This document shows, piece by piece, positions 41,586 through 52,087 of a stretch of DNA of 64,000 nucleotides. This DNA comes from Mycoplasmopsis gallinacea (GTDB lineage Bacteria; Bacillota_I; Bacilli_A; Mycoplasmatales; Metamycoplasmataceae), in NCBI RefSeq assembly GCF_012220205.1, contig NZ_CP047225.1:62001-126000 (forward strand). The letters run 5' to 3'. How positions within the stretch are numbered: position 1 is the first letter of the stretch; each line of letters begins with the position of its first letter. Position numbers and translations under genes: made by a program. The notes below the pieces were generated by a model, which saw only the letters and a program-made list of their open reading frames with translations, was not told the origin of the DNA and did not search any database.

Positions 41586-43232
41586 TTAATAACCTCCATT
41601 ATTTATTATTAAAGAATATAAATCAAATAAATTATCAATATCATTTAATAACACATCTTTTTCTTCACTTATTATATTAAACAAAAAATTATATTTATTA
41701 ATAAAATTGAATTTTTTTGATAATTCTTTTCAATTAACTTCAACATCTAAAAAAGTTGCTAAATCCTTAAATAATATTAAAAATTTTATATCTTCTATAA
41801 TGTCATTTTTATTAATTATTTTTTCTATTTCTCTTATTAATGATTGAGGAACTTCAATTTCGAGATTACTATCTATTTTTTTTAAAAGAAATAAATTCGC
41901 AACGTTAAGTAAAGTGTTAAAAATATTTTTGTCTTGTTTTAAATTATTTAATAAAACGTTTCTGATAATATCTTTTTGGTCAAATAACAAATTATTTTCA
42001 ATTTTTATTTTTAAAATAAAAAATAGATTAATTAATTTATTTCGGTCTCAAAACATATCATTTTTATTTAAAATAAAATCTAAATAATTATCTATTGATT
42101 TTTCAACTAATGAAATATCGCTTTCTTTAAATAAAGTATAAGAATATGCAATAAAAAAATCTCAATCATAAAAAACATTTATTTTTTCTAAATATTTTTC
42201 AAAAAACATTCTTTTATTCTCATTATCAATAGAATTAAATTCTTCTTTAAAAAAAGTATAAAACATAAAAATATATCTAGGTTCCATCTTATTTAATATA
42301 TTGTTGAATATATTACTGTATTTATTTTTTATAATAAATACAATATCTTCTTTGGTTTTAAAATCGTAAAACTTAAATATTTCCAAAAACTCTCATATGA
42401 ATTCTAATTGCGAAACGCTTAAATTTTCTACTGATTCTATCTCTTTTAAAATCTCATTTTCTATCTCGCTTAAATATTTTGTTTCTTCTGGATTTAATGA
42501 TTTATCATTTAAAATTAATTTTATTTTTAAAATAAACTCTAAACTTCTTTTTATTTCATATGCATCTTTTGTTTCTCTAATTCATTTTAAAAGATAGTTT
42601 TTAAGAGAATTTAATTTGTTTAAAAAATCAAATTCATTAAGTATATTTTTAAGACCCAATTCTTTTAATGCAAGATAAATTTTTATATTCATATTTGCTA
42701 TATCATTTATCGTTATTCCTGCAAAGTTTTTAATAGTAAAAAAATTATTTTTATCATCTAAATTCTTTGATAAATAACTTTTAATATCGTTTATAAAACT
42801 TTCTTTTTTCATATTTTCATTAAAAGAAAATGTATATAAATAATTGTCAAATATAACAATCGGTACTTTTGATAAATCACTAAATGTAAATAATTTAAAC
42901 ATTTCTTTTTCTATGTTATTTTCTTGAAATAATGATTTTTTATAAAGATTCACAATATAATAGTGTGATTCAATGTTTTTTGGTATTCTTCTATCATAAA
43001 AAATATTCATTTTTTCATCATTATATAAATGATTATTCAATATTTCTGCTTGTTTTTCGGACAATTCATCACTTAAAACATTTATTTTCTCTAAATTAAA
43101 CATATCTTTAACCGGAATTTTATACATAAGCTCTTTTTTTCTATTAAGTAAATAATATGTTATTCCAGCTAATGTGGCAGAAGCGGAAATTGATCCAATT
43201 GATCAAAGTAAATATTTTGTAATTTTCTTCAT
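41586..43232 (-). CDS. Single-span helical protein of the export cassette
   Basis: 548 residues. One N-terminal membrane helix (YLLWSIGSISASATLAGITYYLL), then about 510 residues of Ile/Asn/Lys/Phe-rich, predicted all-helical sequence without known motif. No signal-peptide cleavage site is obvious, so it is probably anchored with its bulk outside or inside, undetermined. The stop TAA lies 1 nt before the ATG of the secreted protein. First gene of the cassette, with a minus-strand TATAAT near 43272-43277 and a small hairpin (CAATAC/GTATTG) in the leader. Immunity or chaperone roles are possible, but nothing in the sequence shows it. Very AT-rich codon use (many ATA Ile). Confidence 0.7.
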
Positions 43233-43304
43233 TTTCTGAATTTTAAAAACAATACTTTTTAATTGTATTGATTATACCTCCATCTTTATTATTAAATTCA
43301 CTAA

Positions 43305-43440
43305 CTAAAAATTGAAAAGTGACGCGCAAGTTAAGTGTCAAAAAAATAACAATGCTTTTTTAATGTTTCAATTATAAGAAAATTAATGTGAAAAATTCAA
43401 AAATAATGATAAAAGGTAAAACGTATTAAATAGCAAACTA
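43305..43440 (+). repeat. IS terminal region, copy 1
   Basis: AAAAATTGAAAAGTGACGCG and the following roughly 110 bases closely match, in inverse orientation, the segment at 55130-55260. This is followed on the plus strand by transposase remains. It is read as the left end of an insertion sequence. Confidence 0.6.
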
Positions 43441-43544
43441 AATGTCACACCCTTGAGTTTTAAAATTAAAAATCTACATCTTAGATAAAATTTTAATTAA
43501 AAGGAGTGGCTATTAGTGTATTTAAAATTACAACATATGAAAAA

Positions 43545-43831
43545 ATGAGTGATTACGAAGAAAGAAAAGCTCAAATAATAGTAGGTATTATAAGGTTTTG
43601 AAATAAAAGAACAAACAAAAAAACTTGCAAACCTTTATCACGGCAGTGTCAGAACAATAATTAGATACAAAAAAAGAAATAAAACCGCTTGTAGAAAGCG
43701 GTTCATTTACTGTCGCTCACAAAAATAGAAAAAATGAAAATGCCCTCAAATATAAAGATGAAACTATAAATAAAATTATGTATTGTTATTTAAGATTAGC
43801 ACCTTATGTGCTTTTTTTATCAAATTTTTAA
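43545..43831 (+). pseudogene. Degenerate transposase N-terminal fragment
   Basis: Pieces in three frames: MSDYEERKAQIIVGII, then GFEIKEQTKKLANLYHGSVRTIIRYKK (a helix-turn-helix), then EIKPLVESGSFTVAHKNRKNENALKYKDETINKIMYCYL. The second break is at an A7 run. The order (HTH, then a basic AHKN...AL segment) resembles the N-terminus of mollicute transposases of the IS3/IS1202 kind. The catalytic part is missing. An AAGGAG lies at 43500. Confidence 0.6.
43795..43819 (+). terminator. Terminator after the transposase remnant
   Basis: AGCAC-CTTAT-GTGCT followed by T6 on the plus strand. Confidence 0.7.
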
Positions 43832-43858
43832 AGAAAAAATCACCCATAGGGTGACTTT
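43832..43858 (-). terminator. fusA terminator
   Basis: TCACCC-ATA-GGGTGA (43840-43854). On the minus strand it is followed by TTTTTTC. Confidence 0.85.
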
Positions 43859-43866
43859 ATAAATTA

Positions 43867-45957
43867 TTAATCTTCGTCTTTGTCTTGAATGTTTCTACGT
43901 TTAATGATTGGATCAGCAATGCTGTTTGGACATTTTTCATAGTGATCAAATTGCATTTGGTATGTTCCACGTCCACTTGTCATAGATCTAAGCTCTGTTG
44001 AGTATCCGAACATTTCTGAAAGAGGTACCATAGCACGAACGTTTGTTGATCCATCGTTTCTTTGTTCTTGGTCATTAACAAGTCCTCTACGACGTGATAA
44101 GTCACCAATAACATCCCCGATGTGGTCATTTGGAACAACTACTGAAACGTCCATAATTGGTTCAAGTAATACTGTACCAATTTGGTCTTTAGCTTTTGTA
44201 AGAGCTTTAGAAGCAGCAATTTTATAAGCCATTTCAGATGAATCGACGTCGTGGTATGATCCATCAAATAATGTAGCTTTAACATCAATCATTGGGTATC
44301 CAGCTAAAATACCTGCTGCCATTTTGTCTTCAAGACCTTTTTGAATTGATTTAATGTATTCTTTAGGAATTTTTCCACCAACAATTTTATCAACGAATTC
44401 AAATCCTTGATCTGGGTTAGGTTCAAATTTAATTCATACGTGTCCGTATTGTCCTTTCCCTCCAGATTGTTTGATGTATTTACCTTCAACATCAGCTGTT
44501 TTTGTAATTGTTTCACGGTATGAAACTTGAGGTGCTCCAACTTTAGCTTGAACACCGAATTCTCTTTTAAGACGGTCTACAATAATGTCAAGGTGTAATT
44601 CACCCATTCCGGCAATAATTGTTTGTCCTGTTTCTTCGTCTGTGTAAGTTCTGAATGTAGGATCTTCTGCTGCAAGTTTTTGAAGTCCAAGTGAAAGTTT
44701 TTCTGTTGCAGCTTTTGATTCTGGTTCAAGAGCTTGTGAAATAACCGGTTCTGGGAAAACCATTTTTTCAAGAACAATTTTAGGTGTTTTTTCAGCAATA
44801 AGAGTATCACCTGTTGTTGTATATTTAAGTCCAACAGCAGCTGCGATATCTCCTGCACGACATTCATCAATTTCCACACGGCTGTTTGCGTGCATTTGTA
44901 ATAAACGTCCAATACGTTCTTTTTGTTCTTTTGTTGAGTTGTATACGTAGCTTCCTTTTTCTAAAACTCCACGGTATACACGGAAGAATGTTAAGCTTCC
45001 TACGTATGGGTCATTCATAACTTTGAATGCAAGAGCAGCAAAGTCCCCATCATCTGTAGCTTCAACACTAACTTCTTCATCACCTAAGTGAGCTTTAATT
45101 GCTGGAACATCAATTGGTGATGGAAGGTAATCAACAACAGCGTCGATCATTTTCTTAACACCTTTGTTTTTGAATGATGTACCACAAACAACTGGGAAGA
45201 ACTCTGAAGTTAAAGTAGCTTTTCTAATTGCATCTTTAAATTCTTCTTCAGAAATTTCTTCACCTTCAAGAACTCTCATCATAAGTTCTTCGTCAAAGTT
45301 AGCAACTGCTTCTAAAAGTTCTTGACGTTTTTCAACAACAATATCTTTTAAATCAGCAGGAATTTCTGTTGGAAATTCTTCTTCTTGAGCTTCTCCGTTG
45401 TATGTGTAAGCTTGTAATGTAACAAGATCTACAAGCCCTTTGAAATCTGATTCAGCACCAATTGGTCATTGGATAGCAACTGCATTTCCACCTAAACGGC
45501 TTTTAACTGAAGCAACTGAAGCTGCAAAGTCAGCACCAGCTTTATCCATTTTGTTTACATAAACAATACGTGGAACTTTGTAGTTTGTCGCTTGTCTTCA
45601 AACAGTTTCTGTTTGAGGCTCAACTCCTGATTGAGCATCTAAAACAGCAACAGCACCATCTAATACACGTAATGAACGTTCAACCTCAACTGTAAAGTCA
45701 ACGTGTCCTGGTGTATCGATAATGTTAATTCTTTTTCCTTTTCAGAATGCTGTTGTAGCAGCTGAAGTAATTGTGATTCCACGTTCTTGTTCTTGAGCCA
45801 TTCAGTCCATTTGACTAGCTCCGTCGTGTGTTTCACCAATTTTGTGAATTTTACCTGTGTGGAATAAAATTCTTTCTGTAGTAGTAGTTTTCCCTGCATC
45901 AATGTGGGCCATAATTCCGATGTTACGGTAATCTTTTAATTGATAATCTCTAGCCAT
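43867..45957 (-). CDS. fusA: Elongation factor G
   Basis: A 696-residue translocase GTPase. It has G1 [16 protein letters not shown]2/switch [13 protein letters not shown]3 DTPGHVDF and G4 NKMDK. Domains II to V are complete, including [28 protein letters not shown]. Several TGA Trp break the frame under the standard code. It is the last gene of rpsL-rpsG-fusA and starts 14 nt after rpsG. Confidence 0.97.
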
Positions 45958-45971
45958 AATAAAACCCTAAA

Positions 45972-46442
45972 TTATCATCTGAAGTGTGCGAATGCACGGT
46001 TAGCTTCAGCCATTTTGTGTGTATCTTCACGTTTTTTGATTGCTCCACCTGTTTTGTTTGATGCATCGATGATTTCGTTAGCTAAACGAACATCCATTGT
46101 TTTTTCGTTTCTTAAACGAGCATATTGAACTAATCATCTAAGTGATAATGCTTGTTTTCTACGAGGAGAAACTTCTGTAGGAACTTGGTAGTTTGTTCCT
46201 CCGATTCTTCTTGTTCTAATTTCAAGTTGTGGAGTAACGTTTTCAATAGCTAAGTTGAAAACTTCCATTGGATCTTTTTGTGTTTTTTCTTTAACAATTT
46301 CAAATGCTGAATATAAGATATCTTGAGCAATTGATTTTTTTCCGTCAAGCATAATTGTGTTAATTAATTTTGTAACAATTACAGAGTTAAAAACTGGATC
46401 TGCTAATACTTCACGGATAGGCGCGCTTTTCTTTCTTGACAT
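45972..46442 (-). CDS. rpsG: 30S ribosomal protein S7
   Basis: 156 residues: [45 protein letters not shown]-like (here [26 protein letters not shown]) and the ending [15 protein letters not shown]. The last sense codon is TGA (Trp), directly before the stop TAA. It binds 16S rRNA in the 30S head. Confidence 0.97.
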
Positions 46443-46505
46443 ATTTGTCCTCCTATTTTGAATATTTGTGTTTTTTGTAAATTAATAATTTAAATTATGC
46501 TTTGA

Positions 46506-46916
46506 TTATTTAGCTTTTTTAGCACCGTAAAGACTACGTCCTTGTTGACGTTTAGCAACTCCGGCAGCATCTTGTGTTCCACGAACGATGTGGTATCTAA
46601 CCCCAGGTAAATCTTTAACACGTCCTCCACGGATTAAAACAACAGAGTGTTCTTGAAGGTTGTGTCCTTCTCCTGGAATATATGCTGTAACTTCCATTCC
46701 GTTTGATAACTTAACACGAGCATATTTACGTAAAGCTGAGTTAGGTTTTTTAGGTGTCATTGTTGCAACACGAGTACATACACCACGTTTGAATGGTGAT
46801 GCCATTTTTTTAGCTTTTTTAATTAATGAGTTGTAACTTAAACTAAGAGCAGGAGCGTTTTGCTTTCTTGTCTTAGATGTACGACCATTTGTAACCAATT
46901 GATTAATTGTTGGCAT
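46506..46916 (-). CDS. rpsL: 30S ribosomal protein S12
   Basis: 136 residues: [46 protein letters not shown], and [19 protein letters not shown]. This holds the accuracy region; Lys of TPKKPNS is wild type. It heads the str operon, with AAAGGA before the ATG and a TATAAT on the minus strand around 46980-46985. Confidence 0.97.
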   Translation of the reverse strand: MPTINQLVTNGRTSKTRKQNAPALSLSYNSLIKKAKKMASPFKRGVCTRVATMTPKKPNSALRKYARVKLSNGMEVTAYIPGEGHNLQEHSVVLIRGGRVKDLPGVRYHIVRGTQDAAGVAKRQQGRSLYGAKKAK

Positions 46917-47069
46917 TTTAATACATCCTTTCTATAAATAATAAATCTTGTAAAAACAGCTATTGTATTAGATAGCCATATTATTATACAACAACATACC
47001 CGTGTGTATCGCATTTTTTTAAATTTTTTTATAGGGAAAATAATGAATACTTTTACTTAATAAAAAAAT

Positions 47070-47096
47070 TAAAAACAACCCTATAAATAGGGCATA
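47070..47096 (-). terminator. Terminator of the nucleotidyltransferase gene
   Basis: CCCTA-TAAA-TAGGG (47079-47092). On the minus strand it is followed by TTGTTTTT. Confidence 0.75.
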
Positions 47097-47157
47097 TTTT
47101 AAATAAAATTATCTTTTTTACTACCTATAAAAAGCATTTTGAAAGAACAATATTTAG

Positions 47158-47802
47158 CTATTTAATTTTTTGAAATTCATTTATTGCTTCAATAAGGCAA
47201 ATAAATGATTTGTGTGAATGATCATTTCTTTTTAAATAAAAATTTTTCTTGTTCAAGTAATTTTGTCTCAATTTTTCTCAACCGCCTTTGGTTTCCTTAA
47301 TTTGTTTTATTTTCTTTTTGTAATCACTTGAATTTTTTGTTTCATTTCAAATATATGTATCGTTTTTAGGGTTTGATGTTTTTTGGTGAATTAACCTTAA
47401 TCAATCTCCAGTACTTGATTTAGTTACAATACATAAATCGATACTTCATTCTCTTTCATGTTGTGAGAATTTCATTGGTTTTGTTGTTAAAGCACTTGTT
47501 GAGTCGTTAACAGTTTTTAAATCTCTTTTTTGTAAAACTTTATTAAATGCATTTCTAACATCTTCTTTAATTTTCTTTACGTTTTTTCAATCTTGACAAG
47601 AAATAATGTTTAAATTGTAATCTAAGTCAATTTTTCCATCTTCATTCACTGTTATTAAATTTCTAGCACCACTTCCTACAAGAAAGAATTGTGAATTTAT
47701 TTTGTATTTATTTCTTAAAATTTTTTCCATCTCTGTAAGCATTTCAGATGAAAATGAGCGTGCTTTTTTTATAAAAGATTTGTCTGTTTCAAATTTATAC
47801 AT
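47158..47802 (-). CDS. Nucleotidyltransferase-fold protein
   Basis: 214 residues. FLVGSGARNLITVNEDGKIDLDYNL has the G-S...D-x-D pattern of the polymerase-beta nucleotidyltransferase superfamily (Gly43-Ser44, Asp59, Asp61). The third carboxylate is probably Asp in REWSIDLCIV. The C-terminal third is basic and Trp-rich. Such proteins include nucleotide second-messenger synthases, antibiotic-modifying enzymes and toxin-antitoxin nucleotidyltransferases; nothing narrows it further. ATG 47802 has AAAGGA. It is a stand-alone gene with its own terminator. Confidence 0.65.
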
Positions 47803-48095
47803 TTTGATCCTTTCTTATTTGTTAATATGAATTTTTAAAAAAACAAATCATAATATTATATTATTAATTTAAAAAATCGCTTTAAAAAAATATATTAAAG
47901 AACTAAAAATTGGAAATTTCCATTTTTAGTAATTCTTTTTTATCATTAATTTTACCCTTTCGATATATAAGGTTAATAGTGAGTAAAAAATTATTTTTTG
48001 AAAGTTCTCAAAATAGATAAAAAAAGTAAAAAGTACATTTTTTGCTCTTTTTTAGGGTAAAATTGTAATTATTGCAAAAATAAAGGAGTTTTAAT
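47803..48095. other. Divergent intergenic region
   Basis: No gene. A near-perfect palindrome (CTAAAAATTGG...CCATTTTTAG, about 47903-47931, extended by AAAGAA/TTCTTT) lies between the two divergent genes. A GTAAAAT box at about 48056-48062 may be part of the oxidoreductase promoter. Confidence 0.45.
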
Positions 48096-49469
48096 ATGTA
48101 TGATTTAATTGTTATTGGTTGAGGTAAAGCAGGTAAAACACTAGCTAATAAGTTAGGTTCTCAAGGACAAAAAATTGCCCTAATTGAAAAAGATCCTAAA
48201 ATGTATGGCGGAACTTGCATTAATGTAGGTTGCTTACCAACTAAATCATTAGTTCATGATGCAAAAGTAGTTTCTCAAATGCGCAGTCTTGGAATTGAAA
48301 ATAATCATGAAGTTAATAATGCTTTTTTCAAAAAAGCTATGGAACATAAGAAAAATCTTGTCAAAAAATTAAACAAAGTTAATTTTGACATTTTGAAAAA
48401 TAACCTTAATGTTGATTTATATCTTGGAGATGCTTCGTTTGAAAGTGAGAATAGTATCAAAGTTAGAAAACATGATAATCAAGAAATTATTTTAGAAGCT
48501 AAAAAGATTTTAATTAACACCGGAGCTACTCCAAATAAATTATCAATTGAAGGATCTGAATCTAAAAACATTTTAACTAGCGAACAACTTTTAGAGCTTG
48601 ATGAATTACCAAAAGACATTTTGGTAATTGGAGCCGGGTTTATTGGACTTGAATTTGCTTCAATTTTTAATTACTTTGGTTCTAATGTTCAAATTTTCCA
48701 AAAAGGTAATATGTTTTTACCTTCAGAAGATCAAAGTGATGCAGATGCTATTAAAGAAAGCTTAACTAAAAGAGGAGTGAAAATTGACTTTGATATCGAT
48801 TTAATTAAATTTGTTGATTTAAAAAATAACAAAACCAAAGTAGTTTATAGCCAAAATGACCAAATCAAAGAAGCTGTTTTTGACAAAATATTAGTTGCTA
48901 TTGGTCGTAGACCAAACACTGAGGGACTTAGTTTAGAAAAAGCTAATATTCAGATAAATGAAAGAGGAATTATTATTAGTAATAACTTACTTCAAACTAC
49001 AAACAAAAATGTTTATGTAGCTGGTGATGTTAAAGGTGGATATCAATTTACTTATATTTCTCTTGATGATTCACGGATCATTTATCCACAACTTGCTAAT
49101 TTAGAAACTTCTTATACTAAAGATGATCGTAAATATGTTCCTTTTGCATCTTTTATTGATCCAACATACGCTAGAGCAGGGCTTAACGAAAAAGAAGCCA
49201 AGGCAAAAGGAATTGAATATACATTAAAATACTTGCCTTCATTAAAAATTCCAAAAGCTCATGTTATTAGAGAAACCGAAGGATACTACAAAGTACTTGT
49301 GGACAAAGAAGGTTATATTATAGGTGCTATTGTCTTCAATTATGAAGCTCATGAAATTATTAACTTGCTTTCAGTAGCAATTAAATATAAAATTAAAGCT
49401 AGTGACTTAAAAGATTTTATTTATGTGCATCCGAACTTTACAGAAGCGCTTAATGATGTTTTATCTTAA
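48096..49469 (+). CDS. RclA-like flavoprotein disulfide reductase (putative hypothiocyanous acid reductase)
   Basis: A 457-residue FAD/NAD(P)H-dependent enzyme of the glutathione reductase fold. It has FAD motif MYDLIVIGWGKAGKTLA (Trp from TGA), redox-active MYGGTCINVGCLPTKSLVHDA with Cys41 and Cys46, NAD motif IGAGFIGLEFAS, and the dimer domain with FTYISLDDSRIIYPQL, DDRKYVPFASFIDPTYARAG and HPNFTEALND. These blocks match RclA and the HOSCN reductases of other bacteria as I recall them, more closely than lipoamide dehydrogenase. Lipoamide dehydrogenase would also have pdh neighbours, which are absent. Good AAGGAG before ATG 48096. Confidence 0.8.
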
Positions 49470-49477
49470 TTTAATTT

Positions 49478-49508
49478 AAAAATTGTAGGTGAAGTTCCTA
49501 CAATTTTT
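49478..49508 (+). terminator. Terminator of the RclA-like gene
   Basis: AAAAATTGTAGG (49478-49489) pairs with CCTACAATTTTT (49497-49508). Confidence 0.85.
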
Positions 49509-49538
49509 AAATTCTAATTTTGAACTTATAAGTGCAAA

Positions 49539-50336
49539 TTACATTGGAAATTGGTTCATAAAATCTTGGTAAATAATCTCAAAATCCTTGTTATAAAGTT
49601 TTGTATCTTTTAGGTGAGAACCTCAAAAGAATAAATATGAGTATTTTTTAGCTTTTTCTTGATCATCTCCAAAAAGTCTTTTGAGATTGGCGCTTGATAT
49701 TCTGATTTTGCCTCCTCCACCCTTGACTTTCTCAAAGTATGGAATTACCATTCATTGATATTTATTTGCCATGAGATAAAATTTTCCACGGTAAAATGAA
49801 AATCCTTTGTTACTTAAATCTTCGTCATTTGCAATGTATTCTTTATCAAAAGATAATTCATATCTAGTAAATTTTAAGTTTTTAGTTCATGCTTCAATTC
49901 TTTTCATTTTAAATAAATTCTTAAATAATCAAATTGAAAAAACTGCAAAAGCTATAATTGAAATCAGGAGAAAAACATCAAAGAACTCATAGTATACAAA
50001 AACGACTTGGAGCTCTTCTTGAGGATATTTTTTTAAAATAGCAAAGTGAATAGTTGTTAAACAAATAATGTTTACAAATTGAATTATATTTAATATCAAG
50101 ACCATTTTATTCATAGATCTAATCTCTTTTTTTAGATCATCAATTGCGTCTTTAAATAAATAATTAATTGCTCTGTTAAATTTTTGTTCATTAATTCACT
50201 TTATCCTTTTGTAAATAGGATTTAAAGTGAATTGGAAAAATGATTTTCTTTGAAATTTTCCCGAGTAAAGTCATGTTCATGAACAAGAGAGTATACCTGT
50301 AATAACTAATAATGTCATCATTGCATAAAAGTTCAT
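49539..50336 (-). CDS. Membrane protein, third of three tandem paralogs
   Basis: 265 residues. The N-terminal helix (MNFYAMMTLLVITGILSCSW) is followed by a basic stretch, two helices around residues 85-140, and a cytosolic-looking C-terminal domain of about 110 residues. That domain ends YSYLFFWGSHLKDTKLYNKDFEIIYQDFMNQF. The ending WG-HL-D--------YQDF-N is shared by all three neighbours. Start ATG 50336 with AAAGGAG. Function unknown. Confidence 0.7.
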
Positions 50337-50365
50337 AAGTCTCCTTTCTTGAATAAAAATAAAAT

Positions 50366-51136
50366 TTAATATTTTATATTTTGTCTTTCTAATTCACTTG
50401 CAAATGTATTTACAAATTGTTGATAAACGTGCTCATAATTATTATTTTTTACTCCATCTATATCTAAATGGATGCCTCAAACTGCAAAATATGTGAGTCA
50501 CAAATTAGTGAATTTATCCCCATAAAAGCCTTCTGAAAAATCTTTTATATCAACTTTAATTGGTTTAAAGTAAAATCTTGACATATACGGCTTTCACTTA
50601 AATTCAATAAAGTCATCAGTGAAAAAATCGGTTGTTTCTTTATATTGCTTGTCAAAAAATAAACCATCATTAGAAAATTCTAATGTGTTTAAAAATTTAT
50701 CCACATTTTCAATTTTTCTTTTTTGAGTTCAAAATACAAGATAACATAAAGGAAAAAGAACAAAATGGAAAAACAAAATCATTCCAAATAATATTCCATT
50801 TAATAACAGTTGCTCACTAAAAAACTCTATTTTAGTGAAAGATAAAATAAAAATTATGGTAACAAATATGACCCAAAATCAACTTAATAAAAATGATGAG
50901 TAAATGATTTTGTTTTGCCTTAATAAGTTAAATCTAATTAAATTTCAAGCTTTCATAAATATAAAGTTTGTTTTATAACTTGTATTGTTATTTGCTAATA
51001 GAATAATTTTTTTATAAATGACATTAAATACAGTCATGAAAGGTAATGTTTTGTCCATTCTCAATCTAAAGGAAAAGATGAGCAATTTATAAGAAATTAT
51101 TGATAATAAAAAATATAAAAGTACAGTTATGTTCAT
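50366..51136 (-). CDS. Membrane protein, second of three tandem paralogs
   Basis: 256 residues, the same plan as its neighbours: a membrane helix at the N-terminus, a basic loop, two further helices near residues 85-135 (SSFLLSWFWVIFVTIIFILSF and GILFGMILFFHFVLFPLCYLVF) and a soluble C-terminal domain ending YFAVWGIHLDIDGVKNNNYEHVYQQFVNTFA. It starts 26 nt after the first paralog ends. No close Shine-Dalgarno, so translation may be coupled. Confidence 0.7.
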
Positions 51137-51162
51137 GCTATATTTTGCTTTTTGTTCCTTTC

Positions 51163-51948
51163 TTAATTTTGCTCATATTTGTTAATAAAGTCTTGATATA
51201 TATCTTGATAATTTTCTCTAAAGAAACTTGTATCTGGTAAATGAATCCCTCACAAAATAAGGTATGAATACATTTTTGATCTTTCAAGATCATTATTTAA
51301 AAGTTTAATTATGTTAGGAATTGATATTTTAATTTTTTTCTTTTTAGAACCGTTTTCAACTAATAGTCAGTTATGTGATGCAAAAGGAAAATAAATTTTC
51401 TTGTCAAATAAAACATAGTCTTTTGCATCTCTATCTAAAAGTTGCACTTTATATTCCTTATCAAAGCACAAGGATGCTCCTGAAAATTTTTGTTTTTCAA
51501 TTAACTGATTATTTTTTTTAATTGTCTGTAAATTTTTAAATAAAACAAAGATTACAATAATTAATTCTAAAAAATAACCAATTAAAAAAATAGAAAGGAT
51601 GAAGTAAAAAGCTCACTTAAGAGTTGTGCCATCTTTTAAATAAACTGAAAATAGCGCAATTGAAACAGATCCGCAGACTATTGAAACAATTAAATTTGTA
51701 ATAAATATAATTAAAAGTTTGTTGAGTTTATTTACTTCTTTATTTAAGTCTTCTCACCCATTTTTAAATAAAGTATTTATTTCTACTTTAATTTTCTTTA
51801 AGTCTAGTTCTTGCAACTTTTTATTAAGTTGAAAAAGAATTCATTGAAAACGCATGTTTTTTACATATTTAAATCAAAAAAGATTTTCTGCTGGAAATAT
51901 TGATAATATAGATAACAAAACCAAAGTAATTTGTAATTCAATACTCAT
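51163..51948 (-). CDS. Membrane protein, first of three tandem paralogs
   Basis: 261 residues. An N-terminal helix (MSIELQITLVLLSILSIF), a long charged segment, two helices near residues 80-135, then the soluble domain with the family ending YSYLILWGIHLPDTSFFRENYQDIYQDFINKYEQN. AAAGGAG before ATG 51948. The three genes are a single transcription unit. The divergence of their outer parts with a constant C-terminus suggests an old duplication. Confidence 0.7.
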
Positions 51949-52023
51949 ATATACTCCTTTATGTTTTTGATAAATTAATTATATTGATAATTAATATTTC
52001 TATGAAATAAATAAATAATTAAA

Positions 52024-52060
52024 TTAAAGCAGAACATCGATAATAAATGTTCTGCTTTAA
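52024..52060 (-). terminator. pepA terminator
   Basis: TTAAAGCAGAACAT (52024-52037) pairs perfectly with ATGTTCTGCTTTAA (52047-52060). Confidence 0.85.
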
Positions 52061-52087
52061 AAATACTTTTAATGATTAAAAATAGGA

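Noticed and set aside
43545-43831. Programmed frameshift in an active transposase
   Set aside because: The second break is at an A7 run, which could favour slippage, but one frame change passes a stop with no slip site, and the catalytic domain is absent, so decay is simpler.
48096-49469. Dihydrolipoamide dehydrogenase
   Set aside because: No pyruvate dehydrogenase genes nearby, no lipoyl domain, and the conserved blocks fit RclA-type enzymes better.
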